A DNA stretch of 12,330 nt, taken from positions 1-12,330 of the forward strand of contig JAFDJC010000075.1 in NCBI GenBank assembly GCA_019307665.1, read 5' to 3'. Made by a program: the position numbers and the translations under genes. Position 1 is the stretch's first letter. The number at the start of each line of letters is the position of its first letter. Below the pieces are notes generated by a model. It was not told the origin of the DNA and searched no databases. It saw only the letters and a list, made by a program, of their open reading frames with translations. The stretch is from Deltaproteobacteria bacterium. GTDB taxonomy: Bacteria > Desulfobacterota > Desulfobacteria > Desulfobacterales > SURF-7. Of this stretch, positions 6,675 to 12,330 are shown in pieces.

Positions 6675-7909
6675 TGAAGTTGAGGCGCCCGGCAAGTCAG
6701 TCGATGCCAATGCAGGCATCAGACAAAAAAATATTTTCAGTTCTGTTTTTTTCCATGTTCAGCACGATTACCGGGGTGGGAATCGTTGTTCCACTTTTGC
6801 CGGTCTGGGCGCATGATCTTGGGGCAAGCGGTTTCTATATCGGATTGATATTCGGTGCATTTTCCCTTTCAAGGACATTTTTTCTGCCCTTTTTCGGACG
6901 CATTTCAGACAAAAAAGGCCGAAAACCATTTATTGTATCAGGACTTCTTGCTTATGCCTTAATTTCAATTGCCTTTATTTATGCCGTCGACATAACCTCT
7001 CTGGTGGCAATCAGGTTTGTTCAGGGAATCGCTTCTGCAATGATAATGCCCGTCACCCAGGCATATGTCGGTGAGATAACACCCCGTGGGAGAGAAGGAC
7101 TCTCCATGGGCCTCTTTAATCTGTCCACCTTTTTTGGTTTGAGTTTAGGGCCTCTCGCCGGTGGTCTGATAAATGATCTGTTCAGCCTCACAGCCGCATT
7201 TTTATGTATGGGAGTGCTTGCGATGATAGGCTGCCTCTTGAGTTTTTTCTGGCTTCCCCCTGTAAGCCAAGAGCATAACCGTTGTAATGACGGAAATCAT
7301 TATGCAAAATGGAGTCAACTCCTGAAAGACAAAGATATCACAGGAATCTTCATCTTTCGACTGACCTATACCATATGCATTGGTATTATATGGTGCTTTT
7401 TACCTGTTTTTGCAGATACCGAGTTTTCATTGTCCAGTTCTTCAATAGGCGTTCTTGTTATGCTGGGTGTTCTTATCAGCGGCCTGATGAATGCACCCAT
7501 GGGATATCTTGCAGACCGATTTGACAAGAAACTCCTTTCTGTTTCAGGGGGGCTAATAATAGCATTCTCAATATGTTCATTTGTATGGGCAGACGGTTTT
7601 TATGACCTGTTTTTAGCTTGTGTCTTATTCGGGATCGGTGGCGGAACCGCAATGCCTTCCCTGACGGCACTTGCGGTTATAAAGGGGAGAGATACCGGTT
7701 CCATGGGCGCTGTAATGGCCCTTTTGACAATGGCTCACAGTCTTGGCATGTTGCTCGGGTCTCTTTTGGCAGGGTTTGCCATGGACTGGTTCGATTTGCG
7801 GAATGCATTTCCTCTGGGTTCGATTTTAATGATATTCGGGGTGATATGTTTTATTGTATGTCTTGGAAAAGACAAGGAGAATAATAAACCGGCCGGCTAT
7901 TCAACATAG
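6674..7909 (+). CDS. MFS transporter, DHA1-type drug:H+ antiporter-like
   Basis: A 411-residue, very hydrophobic protein with about twelve transmembrane helices and a central loop near residues 195-215. MFS motif A is seen at 75-85 (GRISDKKGRKP) and is echoed in the second half (GYLADRFDKK). Motif B-like RFVQGIASA follows at 114-122. The antiporter motif C is complete (G146...GLSLGPLAGG, to 164), which points to proton-driven export of a small molecule, as in TetA/Bcr relatives; the substrate cannot be read from sequence. ATG 6674 overlaps the previous stop (TGATG) and has no ribosome site of its own, so translation is probably coupled. Met11 or Met13 are alternative starts. The last codons (KPAGYST) lie inside the 55-bp duplicated junction. 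Confidence 0.92.
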   Translation: MKLRRPASQSMPMQASDKKIFSVLFFSMFSTITGVGIVVPLLPVWAHDLGASGFYIGLIFGAFSLSRTFFLPFFGRISDKKGRKPFIVSGLLAYALISIAFIYAVDITSLVAIRFVQGIASAMIMPVTQAYVGEITPRGREGLSMGLFNLSTFFGLSLGPLAGGLINDLFSLTAAFLCMGVLAMIGCLLSFFWLPPVSQEHNRCNDGNHYAKWSQLLKDKDITGIFIFRLTYTICIGIIWCFLPVFADTEFSLSSSSIGVLVMLGVLISGLMNAPMGYLADRFDKKLLSVSGGLIIAFSICSFVWADGFYDLFLACVLFGIGGGTAMPSLTALAVIKGRDTGSMGAVMALLTMAHSLGMLLGSLLAGFAMDWFDLRNAFPLGSILMIFGVICFIVCLGKDKENNKPAGYST

Positions 7910-7931
7910 AGTTGCCGGCCCGGATAAAGTG
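7877..7931. repeat. copy A of a 55-bp duplicated gene junction
   Basis: This matches 9457-9511 at 48 of 55 positions, including an exact 23-bp core (7889-7911 and 9469-9491). On the plus strand it holds the real end of the MFS gene. On the minus strand it encodes a vestigial LYPGRQLYVE-stop, matching the true LysM-protein end IYPGQQLYVE-stop in copy B. The copies start 1580 bases apart and bracket the ATPase gene. Confidence 0.9.
7891..7920. terminator. inverted repeat, possible bidirectional terminator
   Basis: GGCCGGC (7891-7897) pairs perfectly with GCCGGCC (7914-7920), with an inner CAAC/GTTG pairing in the loop. It sits where the MFS and ATPase genes converge. No T-run follows on either strand, so intrinsic termination is uncertain. 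The equivalent stem in copy B (9471-9500) is kept with one position changed to a possible G-U pair. Confidence 0.35.
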
Positions 7932-7951
7932 CCAATTCTTTCCGCCGGCGC

Positions 7952-9265
7952 TTAAACAATTGTCGGTCGTCTATCACCAATGGTTGCGGCGCAGTACAAA
8001 GGTAAAAATATGAGCTTTTGTTCTTTAATTATATGATAGGTGCCGCTGTAGAGTATAATTCCCTGTGGGCAATTGGGATATTTCCCCAGCATCAAGTGAA
8101 GGCTTCGTAAACTTCCACCTTTACCGGATTTGACTTCAACGGGATAAATTTCTCCTTTATATACCACAAGATAATCCACTTCAGCATTACTTCCGCGGGT
8201 GTCCCGTGACCAATAAAACAATTCTGAACTGTGCCAGGTTTGTAGCTCCTGGGCAACAAATTGTTCAGCGAGTTTGCCGCGATACATGGCTAACAGGTTT
8301 TCCTGCTTCAGTTCCAAATCAACCGGTATCTGACACAGACGTTGTAGCAGACCGATGTCCAGGATGAACGCCTTGAATTTTTTTTGATTGGCTGTTGCAC
8401 CAAGCGGAAGACAGGAAGGATCACAGGACGGTATTTTCTGAATGACTTTTGCTTTTGTCAATAGATCAAACGCTTTCCGATTCGTTGGTCCGGTATGTCC
8501 ATCATTCAAGCGCGTATACTTAATCTGCTCGGCAACCTGCCTGGCCGTATTCAGTAAGACCGCATCCAGGCAAGTCTTGTCTACTTGTGGGTTATATTTG
8601 GAAAAATCATCACGATAAGTGTCAATGATTTCCGTTTGCACATGGAATGTTTCCACCAGAGAACCTGAATCGCGATAAGCCTTGACGCATTCAGGCATTC
8701 CGCCGACAAAAAAATAATTGCGTAACTCGGAAAGAATTTTTTGCTGAATCAAAGTATCCACTGTTTCAGGTGGGTCCAGAATGCAGGCAGCCATGGGTTC
8801 TTTGCCAATGGCAATAAGATATTCATAGAAAGTCAACGGATGCATGTGCAAGTATTGCACCCTGCCTACCGGCATGGAGATGTCGCCAAATGCAAATTCC
8901 AGGAGTGAGCCGGCTCCGATGACATGAAGTTCGGGTTTTTGTTCATAAAAATAGCGCAACGCCATGATTGCACGGGGGCAGGCCTGGATTTCATCAAGAA
9001 ACAGGAGGCTCTTGCCCGGTATTATCCGACCGTATTCCAATTCAAGGTGTTTGAGAATTTGCTGGGGATCTAGGTTATCACCAAAATGTATGTGTAGATC
9101 GCGTCGTTTTTCCAGGTCAATTTTAACATAATTATTAAAATGCATTGCCGCATAATGATCCACCAACCAGGTTTTGCCGACCTGCCTTGCTCCGCGGATA
9201 ATTAACGGTTTTCGCCGAGGAGAGTTTTTCCAGTTTTTTAATTGCGTTTCAACCAATCGCTCCAT
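7952..9265 (-). CDS. AAA_14/DUF4143 family ATPase with PD-(D/E)XK-like C-terminal domain
   Basis: A 437-residue protein. Its N-terminal P-loop ATPase domain has Walker A GARQVGKT (25-32), Walker B LLFLDE (87-92), the GAGSLLEF sensor-like motif (117-124) and the family signature GRVQYLHMHPLTFYEYL (134-150). The C-terminal DUF4143 part ends in a nuclease-like core: RGSNAEVDYLV (E362, D364) followed by YPVEVKSGKG (E377, K379), the E/D...ExK pattern. All key residues are present, so it looks intact. The family is widespread, patchily distributed and often multicopy; its cellular role is not established. ATG 9265 has the ribosome site GAGGTGG just upstream and a consensus-like promoter at 9294-9323. 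The gene sits alone between duplicated ends of its neighbours, suggesting lateral acquisition. Confidence 0.93.
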   Translation of the reverse strand: MERLVETQLKNWKNSPRRKPLIIRGARQVGKTWLVDHYAAMHFNNYVKIDLEKRRDLHIHFGDNLDPQQILKHLELEYGRIIPGKSLLFLDEIQACPRAIMALRYFYEQKPELHVIGAGSLLEFAFGDISMPVGRVQYLHMHPLTFYEYLIAIGKEPMAACILDPPETVDTLIQQKILSELRNYFFVGGMPECVKAYRDSGSLVETFHVQTEIIDTYRDDFSKYNPQVDKTCLDAVLLNTARQVAEQIKYTRLNDGHTGPTNRKAFDLLTKAKVIQKIPSCDPSCLPLGATANQKKFKAFILDIGLLQRLCQIPVDLELKQENLLAMYRGKLAEQFVAQELQTWHSSELFYWSRDTRGSNAEVDYLVVYKGEIYPVEVKSGKGGSLRSLHLMLGKYPNCPQGIILYSGTYHIIKEQKLIFLPLYCAATIGDRRPTIV

Positions 9266-9280
9266 AGCGCCACCTCTTTT

Positions 9281-9327
9281 AGAAAGTCAACCCATAATAC
9301 ATTCTAGTATTTAAGAAAGTCAACCCA
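9281..9327 (-). repeat. 14-bp direct repeat over the ATPase promoter
   Basis: TGGGTTGACTTTCT reads on the reverse strand at 9327-9314 and again at 9294-9281, exactly 33 bases apart (about three helical turns). The distal copy contains the -35 TTGACT. The proximal copy starts at the last base of the -10 hexamer and covers the expected transcription start. This geometry fits an operator pair, but no protein is known to bind it. Confidence 0.8.
9294..9323 (-). promoter_or_regulatory. promoter of the ATPase gene
   Basis: Reverse strand TTGACT (9323-9318), an 18-base spacer, then TATTAT (9299-9294), about 28 bases before the ATG. Each hexamer is one mismatch from consensus. The predicted leader is about 20 bases and contains the ribosome site. 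Confidence 0.6.
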
Positions 9328-9393
9328 AAAGGGCAATCTGTCAGTAAGATTAAGGGGCATCCTCTCCTTTGTCAACGGCATGTTTTTCGGCAT
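9304..9393 (-). CDS. possible 29-residue small ORF upstream of the ATPase gene
   Basis: The frame starts at ATG 9393, with AGAGG eight bases upstream (9406-9402), and ends at TAG 9306-9304, inside the ATPase promoter. The peptide starts MPKNMPLTKERMPLNL and ends LPFWVDFLKY. Its last part is encoded by the distal copy of the 14-bp repeat; the proximal copy, in the same frame after the stop, would encode WVDFLKEV. No known family is recognised. It may be a leader peptide, a remnant of a larger gene or chance. Confidence 0.2.
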   Translation of the reverse strand: MPKNMPLTKERMPLNLTDRLPFWVDFLKY

Positions 9394-9456
9394 TGGAACA
9401 TCCTCTGCGCTATCAGAACAACAATAATTCAAATGAATGGAATTTGGTTATAAGTA

Positions 9457-9511
9457 GAGAATGATAAGCCGGCCGGCTATTCAACATAGAGCTGCTGGCC
9501 AGGATAGATTG
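9457..9511. repeat. copy B of the 55-bp duplicated gene junction
   Basis: Here the minus strand is the true end of the LysM lytic transglycosylase gene. The plus strand encodes an orphan VENDKPAGYST-stop matching the MFS C-terminus KENNKPAGYST-stop of copy A. Similarity stops sharply outside these limits on both sides. Confidence 0.9.
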
Positions 9512-11327
9512 TACTCCATTTTGAAAGCTGATTGATTTTTAACAAACGGTTGAGCCGCATACCATGTTTTGTAGCAATTTTATATGGGCTGTCACCTTGC
9601 TTTACATGATATGTTTTCCATGACCCTTTTTTGGGTGGAGTGTTTGCAGCTCCCGGCAGCTTTAGGACTTGACCGATATTTAGGTTCGTGGATTTTAATC
9701 GATTAAGTTCCTGAATTTCCTTGGTAGTTGTTCCGTATCGCCTGGCGATATTCCAGAGAGAGTCCCCCCGCCTGACTTTATGGTTTGAAGCATGTAAATA
9801 CACAGGGCGATAACTGCTTCTCACCGGAATTTTAAGCAGTTTTCCTGCTACAATAAGGTTTTTCCTGTGAATATTGTTTGCCCTGGTGATTGATTTTACC
9901 GATGTCCGATATCGCTCCGCTATTGTTGAGAGTGTTTGACCGCGTTTAACACGGTGATATACAAAAGAATGTCGCGGCTGTGAAGAAACAGGAATTTCAT
10001 TTATCGTGGCGACCAGCAATTCTTTTTTGCCTGGGAGTACTCTAAGATTGTATGGTTCGGGAGGCAGCATTTTATGACGCAGTTCAGGGTTCAGCTCGAT
10101 TAATGTATTCAGCGGCATACCGGTTTTATTTGCAATTTGCTTAAGGGTAACTCTCCTTGAAATTTCAATGGTTTCGAAACTTAACGGTTGGTCGGGCTTT
10201 ATTGAATCAAGGCCATATTTTTCAAGGTTTTTAATGATATGAAGCGTGGCAAGAAATTTTGGAACATATCTTGCCGTTTCCAGAGGGAGCCGCTCATAAA
10301 GGTCCCAGAAGTTATCAAGATAGTTAACCCTCTGGTTGCGAATAATTCTTAATACACGTCCTTCTCCACAATTGTAAGCAGCAAGGGCTGTTGTCCAGTC
10401 ACCGAAAATATTGTGAAGCGCCTTCAGGTATTCAATGGCGGCCCTGGTGGACTTAACAGGGTCTAATCGTTCATCTATATACATGTCTCGTTTAAGACCG
10501 AACTTGTATCCGGTTGAGGAGATAAATTGCCATAGTCCGAGAGCTCTTGCTCTTGAAAGGGCGCCGGTTTTAAATCCGCTTTCTATAAGCGGAAGCCATG
10601 TCAGGCTCTCAGGCATGCCCGCTTCTTTAAGTTTTTTTTCAATGTATGGGCGGAATTTGCCGGACCGGCGATACGACTCAATGAAAAATTTTTTATCCCG
10701 ACCTTTGGTAAAACGATCAATTTCTTTTTGAACGTGATGATTGATGGTCAGCGGGATGGCATGATGGTTGCCGTTAACGACAATATTTCGGGATGCGTAT
10801 ATTTCAAGAATTCTTTTTGAGATCAGAAACCTGAGATCTTCTTTCTGCTGAATAAGCTTCGGGTTATCGTTTGTGTCTACATTTATTATGAGTGCATAAG
10901 CTTCATCAAGGGCTATAAGCGCATTGTCAAGTTCGCCCTTTTGCCATAGATCCTGGGCTGCGCGGCAGAATTCAAGAGCCCTGTCAAGGTCCGACTGCGT
11001 TTCGGTGTCTATTGCGTCCTCTTCAGGAGTATCTTTTTTTATACTGCCAGGCTGATCCGTTTCCAGAGAGCTATCTTCCGCCTGTTCGGTTTCACCGGCA
11101 ACAGATACTTTTGTTGAATTATTCCAGCTGTTTGTTGTAGAGATGCCATTTTGGTCTGAAGATATAATCTCTTGGGCTTTTACAGGAGCATTAGCTTCAT
11201 GCCCGGGAGCTTCTATTTCTGAGGGGGTGCTTTCCGGAACAGTTGCCGGTTTTTGGTGGTTGGCAGCGCAGCCGTAGAAAACCGATAAACAGATTGTAAA
11301 TATAAAGAAATATCGATAAAGTAGCAT
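9477..11327 (-). CDS. mltD: MltD-like membrane-bound lytic murein transglycosylase with three LysM domains
   Basis: A 616-residue protein. The signal sequence ends in FYGC (Cys20), a loose lipobox, so it is probably an outer-membrane lipoprotein. Residues 25-110 are a disordered acidic linker and 112-175 a TPR-like helical stretch. The SLT/GH23 domain spans about 225-370, with FRPYIEKKLKEAGMPESL, the catalytic Glu249 in LPLIESGF, GLWQFISSTGYKFGL and TALAAYNCGEGRV. A degenerate LysM-like segment (386-436) precedes three LysM domains (about 456-502, 514-558, 572-616), the last ending in YPGQQLYVE. It cleaves peptidoglycan glycan strands in the periplasm to 1,6-anhydro products. It is longer than E. 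coli MltD (about 450 residues) because of the N-terminal extension. A promoter candidate lies at 11345-11372. Its 3' end lies in the duplicated junction. Confidence 0.92.
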   Translation of the reverse strand: MLLYRYFFIFTICLSVFYGCAANHQKPATVPESTPSEIEAPGHEANAPVKAQEIISSDQNGISTTNSWNNSTKVSVAGETEQAEDSSLETDQPGSIKKDTPEEDAIDTETQSDLDRALEFCRAAQDLWQKGELDNALIALDEAYALIINVDTNDNPKLIQQKEDLRFLISKRILEIYASRNIVVNGNHHAIPLTINHHVQKEIDRFTKGRDKKFFIESYRRSGKFRPYIEKKLKEAGMPESLTWLPLIESGFKTGALSRARALGLWQFISSTGYKFGLKRDMYIDERLDPVKSTRAAIEYLKALHNIFGDWTTALAAYNCGEGRVLRIIRNQRVNYLDNFWDLYERLPLETARYVPKFLATLHIIKNLEKYGLDSIKPDQPLSFETIEISRRVTLKQIANKTGMPLNTLIELNPELRHKMLPPEPYNLRVLPGKKELLVATINEIPVSSQPRHSFVYHRVKRGQTLSTIAERYRTSVKSITRANNIHRKNLIVAGKLLKIPVRSSYRPVYLHASNHKVRRGDSLWNIARRYGTTTKEIQELNRLKSTNLNIGQVLKLPGAANTPPKKGSWKTYHVKQGDSPYKIATKHGMRLNRLLKINQLSKWSTIYPGQQLYVE

Positions 11328-11344
11328 ATAAAATTAACCTGCAT

Positions 11345-11372
11345 ATAATAAAATTTAGTAAAACCGACTCAA
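11345..11372 (-). promoter_or_regulatory. candidate promoter for the lytic transglycosylase
   Basis: Reverse strand TTGAGT (11372-11367), 16 bases, then TATTAT (11350-11345), about 18 bases before the ATG. The short leader carries CAGGT as the only ribosome-site candidate. Confidence 0.4.
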
Positions 11373-11577
11373 TTTCTTTTCAAGCGTTTCTTATTAAACG
11401 AAAGAATATCGCAAAATTTATGCCCATCCAAAAATCCGAATCACCGATCAGTAGAAATAGATAGAAATAAATTTTTCAGTTCGAGTACAGTAATAATGAA
11501 CCATTTGTCAAGAAATTATGTTTTTAGCATCGCAATTAAGACAGTTTTTAAAAAAATAAATTTCAACACAAAAAAGC

Positions 11578-11606
11578 TTGACAGTACTAAGACTGTTCGC
11601 TTATAA
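11578..11606 (+). promoter_or_regulatory. strong promoter of the tRNA-tuf operon
   Basis: A perfect TTGACA (11578-11583), a 17-base spacer and TTATAA (11601-11606) lie about 26 bases before the first tRNA. A-tracts upstream fit an UP element, as expected for a stable-RNA promoter. The bases after the -10 are not GC-rich, unlike typical stringently controlled promoters. Confidence 0.75.
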
Positions 11607-11632
11607 GTAGAGATTTGTTAAAAATACGTTTG

Positions 11633-11709
11633 GCCAACGTAGCTCAGCTAGGCAGAGCAACTGATTTGTAATCAGTGGGTCGGGGGTTCGATTCCCTCCG
11701 TTGGCTCCA
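11633..11709 (+). tRNA. tRNA-Thr (anticodon TGT)
   Basis: Acceptor GCCAACG (11633-11639) pairs with CGTTGGC (11699-11705). The discriminator is T and CCA is encoded (11707-11709). The anticodon stem ACTGA/TCAGT frames loop TTTGTAA with anticodon TGT at 11667-11669, reading ACA. The T-arm contains GGTTCGATTCC. This equals E. coli thrU in position and anticodon. Confidence 0.97.
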
Positions 11710-11716
11710 TAAAATA

Positions 11717-11801
11717 GGTGGGGTTCCCGAGTGGTCAAAGGGAACAGACTGTAAATCTGTCGGCAACGCCTTCGGAGGTTCAAATCCTCCCCCCACCACC
11801 A
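11717..11801 (+). tRNA. tRNA-Tyr (anticodon GTA)
   Basis: Acceptor GGTGGGG (11717-11723) pairs with CCCCACC (11791-11797), followed by A and encoded CCA. Anticodon GTA is at 11751-11753 in stem ACAGA/TCTGT. The long variable arm (CGGCAACGCCTTC region) marks a class II tRNA, as expected for bacterial tRNA-Tyr. T-stem GGAGG/CCTCC is complete. It lies seven bases after tRNA-Thr. Confidence 0.97.
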
Positions 11802-11965
11802 TCCTCATTGCAAGCTGAATGCAGGAGACCCCAGTATGAGTCGGGTCGTTGAAACTGCATGGCTGCCTGCATGAGTTTTATTACGATTAATAAGAGGTTG
11901 TTATTTAAAAATGCTGGCCCTTATTTTTAGGAATAGCCGGTTTGGTTAATGGAAACGTAATGTTA
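11802..11965 (+). other. structured spacer between tRNA-Tyr and tRNA-Gly
   Basis: At 164 bases this spacer is much longer than the other two in the cluster (7 and 12 bases). It contains nested inverted repeats: ATGCAGG (11819-11825) with CCTGCAT (11866-11872), enclosing GACCC (11827-11831) with GGGTC (11843-11847). A second hairpin follows, CTGGC (11914-11918) with GCCGG (11936-11940). No further tRNA is seen. It may hold processing hairpins or a small RNA. Confidence 0.4.
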
Positions 11966-12041
11966 GCGGGAGTAGCTCAGTTGGTAGAGCTTCAGCCTTC
12001 CAAGCTGAATGTCGCGAGTTCGAGCCTCGTCTCCCGCTCCA
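11966..12041 (+). tRNA. tRNA-Gly (anticodon TCC)
   Basis: Acceptor GCGGGAG (11966-11972) pairs with CTCCCGC (12031-12037), with discriminator T and encoded CCA. The anticodon stem TCAGC/GCTGA frames CTTCCAA, anticodon TCC at 11999-12001, reading GGA. This equals E. coli glyT in the conserved cluster. Confidence 0.97.
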
Positions 12042-12053
12042 AAACGAAAGCCG

Positions 12054-12130
12054 GCCCACGTAGCTCAGTTGGTAGAGCGCTTCCTTGGTAAGGAAGAGGT
12101 TCACCGGTTCGATTCCGGTCGTGGGCTCCA
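12054..12130 (+). tRNA. tRNA-Thr (anticodon GGT)
   Basis: Acceptor GCCCACG (12054-12060) pairs with CGTGGGC (12120-12126), with discriminator T and encoded CCA. The anticodon stem CTTCC/GGAAG frames TTGGTAA, anticodon GGT at 12087-12089, reading ACC. This equals E. coli thrT and is the last tRNA before tuf. Confidence 0.97.
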
Positions 12131-12143
12131 GATTAGCAAAGAG

Positions 12144-12172
12144 CCTGTTTCGGTAGAAGGCAGGGTTTTTTT
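12144..12172 (+). terminator. hairpin with T-run between tRNA-Thr and tuf (attenuator-like)
   Basis: CCTGTTTC (12144-12151) pairs with GAAG (12156-12159) and CAGG (12161-12164), with one bulged G, a GGTA loop and one G-U pair. It is followed by seven T (12166-12172). It lies about 14 bases after the tRNA and 58 before tuf, so it could end part of the tRNA transcripts. Confidence 0.5.
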
Positions 12173-12230
12173 GGGATTATTTAAAATGATTAAGATTGAA
12201 AGGGATAATTAAGCAGAGGAGGACGGCAAG

Positions 12231-12330
12231 ATGGCTAAAGAAAAGTTTCAGCGGACCAAGCCCCATGTGAATGTGGGGACGATTGGCCACATTGATCATG
12301 GGAAGACGACGTTAACTGCAGCAATAACCA
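12231..12330 (+). CDS. tuf: elongation factor Tu, N-terminal fragment
   Basis: The first 33 codons are present before the window ends. The protein starts MAKEKFQRTKPHVNVGTIGH, the EF-Tu signature, and carries the complete G1 P-loop GHIDHGKTTL (about residues 19-28). EF-Tu is the GTPase that carries aminoacyl-tRNA to the ribosome. The ATG at 12231 has an excellent ribosome site (AGGAGG, 12217-12222, eight bases away). Its place right after Thr-Tyr-Gly-Thr tRNAs is the tufB arrangement. An Ile at residue 20 replaces the more usual Val of the GHVDHGKT motif, a conservative change. Confidence 0.98.
   Translation, partial: MAKEKFQRTKPHVNVGTIGHIDHGKTTLTAAIT

Larger units (their letters stand above)
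7932..9456. other. probable inserted ATPase cassette
   Basis: This is the DNA between the two 55-bp repeats. It contains only the ATPase gene with its own promoter and about 190 bases of leader region. No transposase, integrase or clear terminal inverted repeats are visible. The insertion reading is inferred from both flanks carrying the same MFS/LysM gene junction. Confidence 0.45.
11328..11632. other. AT-rich intergenic region between the LysM gene and the tRNA cluster
   Basis: This 305-base divergent gap holds two promoters, one at each end, and no credible gene. The middle (about 11400-11530) is AT-rich with short imperfect repeats such as AGAAATAGATAGAAATA, and no clear operator or RNA structure is visible. 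A-rich tracts at about 11549-11575, just before the tRNA -35, look like an UP element. Confidence 0.6.

Noticed and set aside
9281..9327. CRISPR-like repeat
   Set aside because: Only two 14-bp copies exist, in register with a promoter; there is no array and no cas gene.
7932..9456. A classical insertion sequence or integron cassette
   Set aside because: There is no transposase or integrase and no terminal inverted repeats, and the flanking duplication is 55 bp and diverged, unlike a normal short target-site duplication.
11601..11783. Minus-strand open frame with a GGNRTPDPLITNQLLCLAEL stretch
   Set aside because: It is antisense to tRNA-Thr and tRNA-Tyr; such peptides are a well-known artefact of translating tRNA genes backwards.
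12009..12212. Plus-strand open frame of 67 codons
   Set aside because: It runs through tRNA-Gly and tRNA-Thr and into the tuf leader; its protein (VAQLVERFLG, FDSGRG) is the usual tRNA-derived artefact.

Overview
The window reads as a chromosomal segment of a Gram-negative bacterium, most likely a sulfate-reducer-type member of the Desulfobacterota (old Deltaproteobacteria, Desulfobacterales-like). This is an inference from the mix of families: a DUF134 regulator, a DUF362-ferredoxin protein, an exported LVIVD-repeat propeller with a C-terminal anchor, zinc-ribbon/membrane proteins, and an MltD-type lipoprotein. The tRNA-Thr/Tyr/Gly/Thr-tuf order is a widespread proteobacterial arrangement and does not narrow the identification. 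The sequence is AT-leaning and lysine-rich in places.

Layout. Positions 1-108 (-) are the first 36 codons of a DUF134-type regulator. A small two-helix membrane protein (269-469, +, TTG start) and a YggT-family protein (605-922, +) follow. They converge on ssb (941-1399, -). Next on the minus strand come a DUF362/2x[4Fe-4S] protein (1510-2622) and, 11 bases upstream of it, a 770-residue exported LVIVD beta-propeller protein (2634-4946). These two look like a transcription unit starting near 4978. Divergently, a zinc-ribbon/coiled-coil/single-TM protein (5148-6674, +) overlaps by one base with a DHA1-type MFS exporter (6674-7909, +).

From 7932 to about 9456 lies a segment holding a minus-strand AAA_14/DUF4143 ATPase gene (7952-9265). 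It is bracketed by two copies of a 55-bp sequence (48/55 identical). Each copy carries both the last codons of the MFS gene and, on the opposite strand, the last codons of the LysM gene. The simplest reading is that the MFS and lytic transglycosylase genes were once directly convergent with overlapping 3' ends. The ATPase cassette then arrived between them with duplication of that junction, so both resident genes kept their ends. The ATPase promoter region carries a 14-bp direct repeat (TGGGTTGACTTTCT), one copy over the -35 and one over the presumed start site, spaced 33 bp; it looks like an autoregulatory element.

After the ATPase comes an MltD-like lytic transglycosylase lipoprotein with three LysM domains (9477-11327, -). 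An AT-rich gap of about 300 bases contains a strong tRNA promoter. The tRNA cluster Thr(TGT)-Tyr(GTA)-Gly(TCC)-Thr(GGT) leads into the start of tuf (12231 to the window edge), the same order as E. coli thrU-tyrU-glyT-thrT-tufB. A hairpin plus T-run sits between the last tRNA and tuf and may uncouple tRNA from EF-Tu expression.

Most of the window is ordinary housekeeping. The parts that deserve a second look are the duplicated gene junction around the ATPase, its repeat-bearing promoter, the propeller/DUF362 pair with its C-terminal anchor motif, and the structured spacer between tRNA-Tyr and tRNA-Gly.
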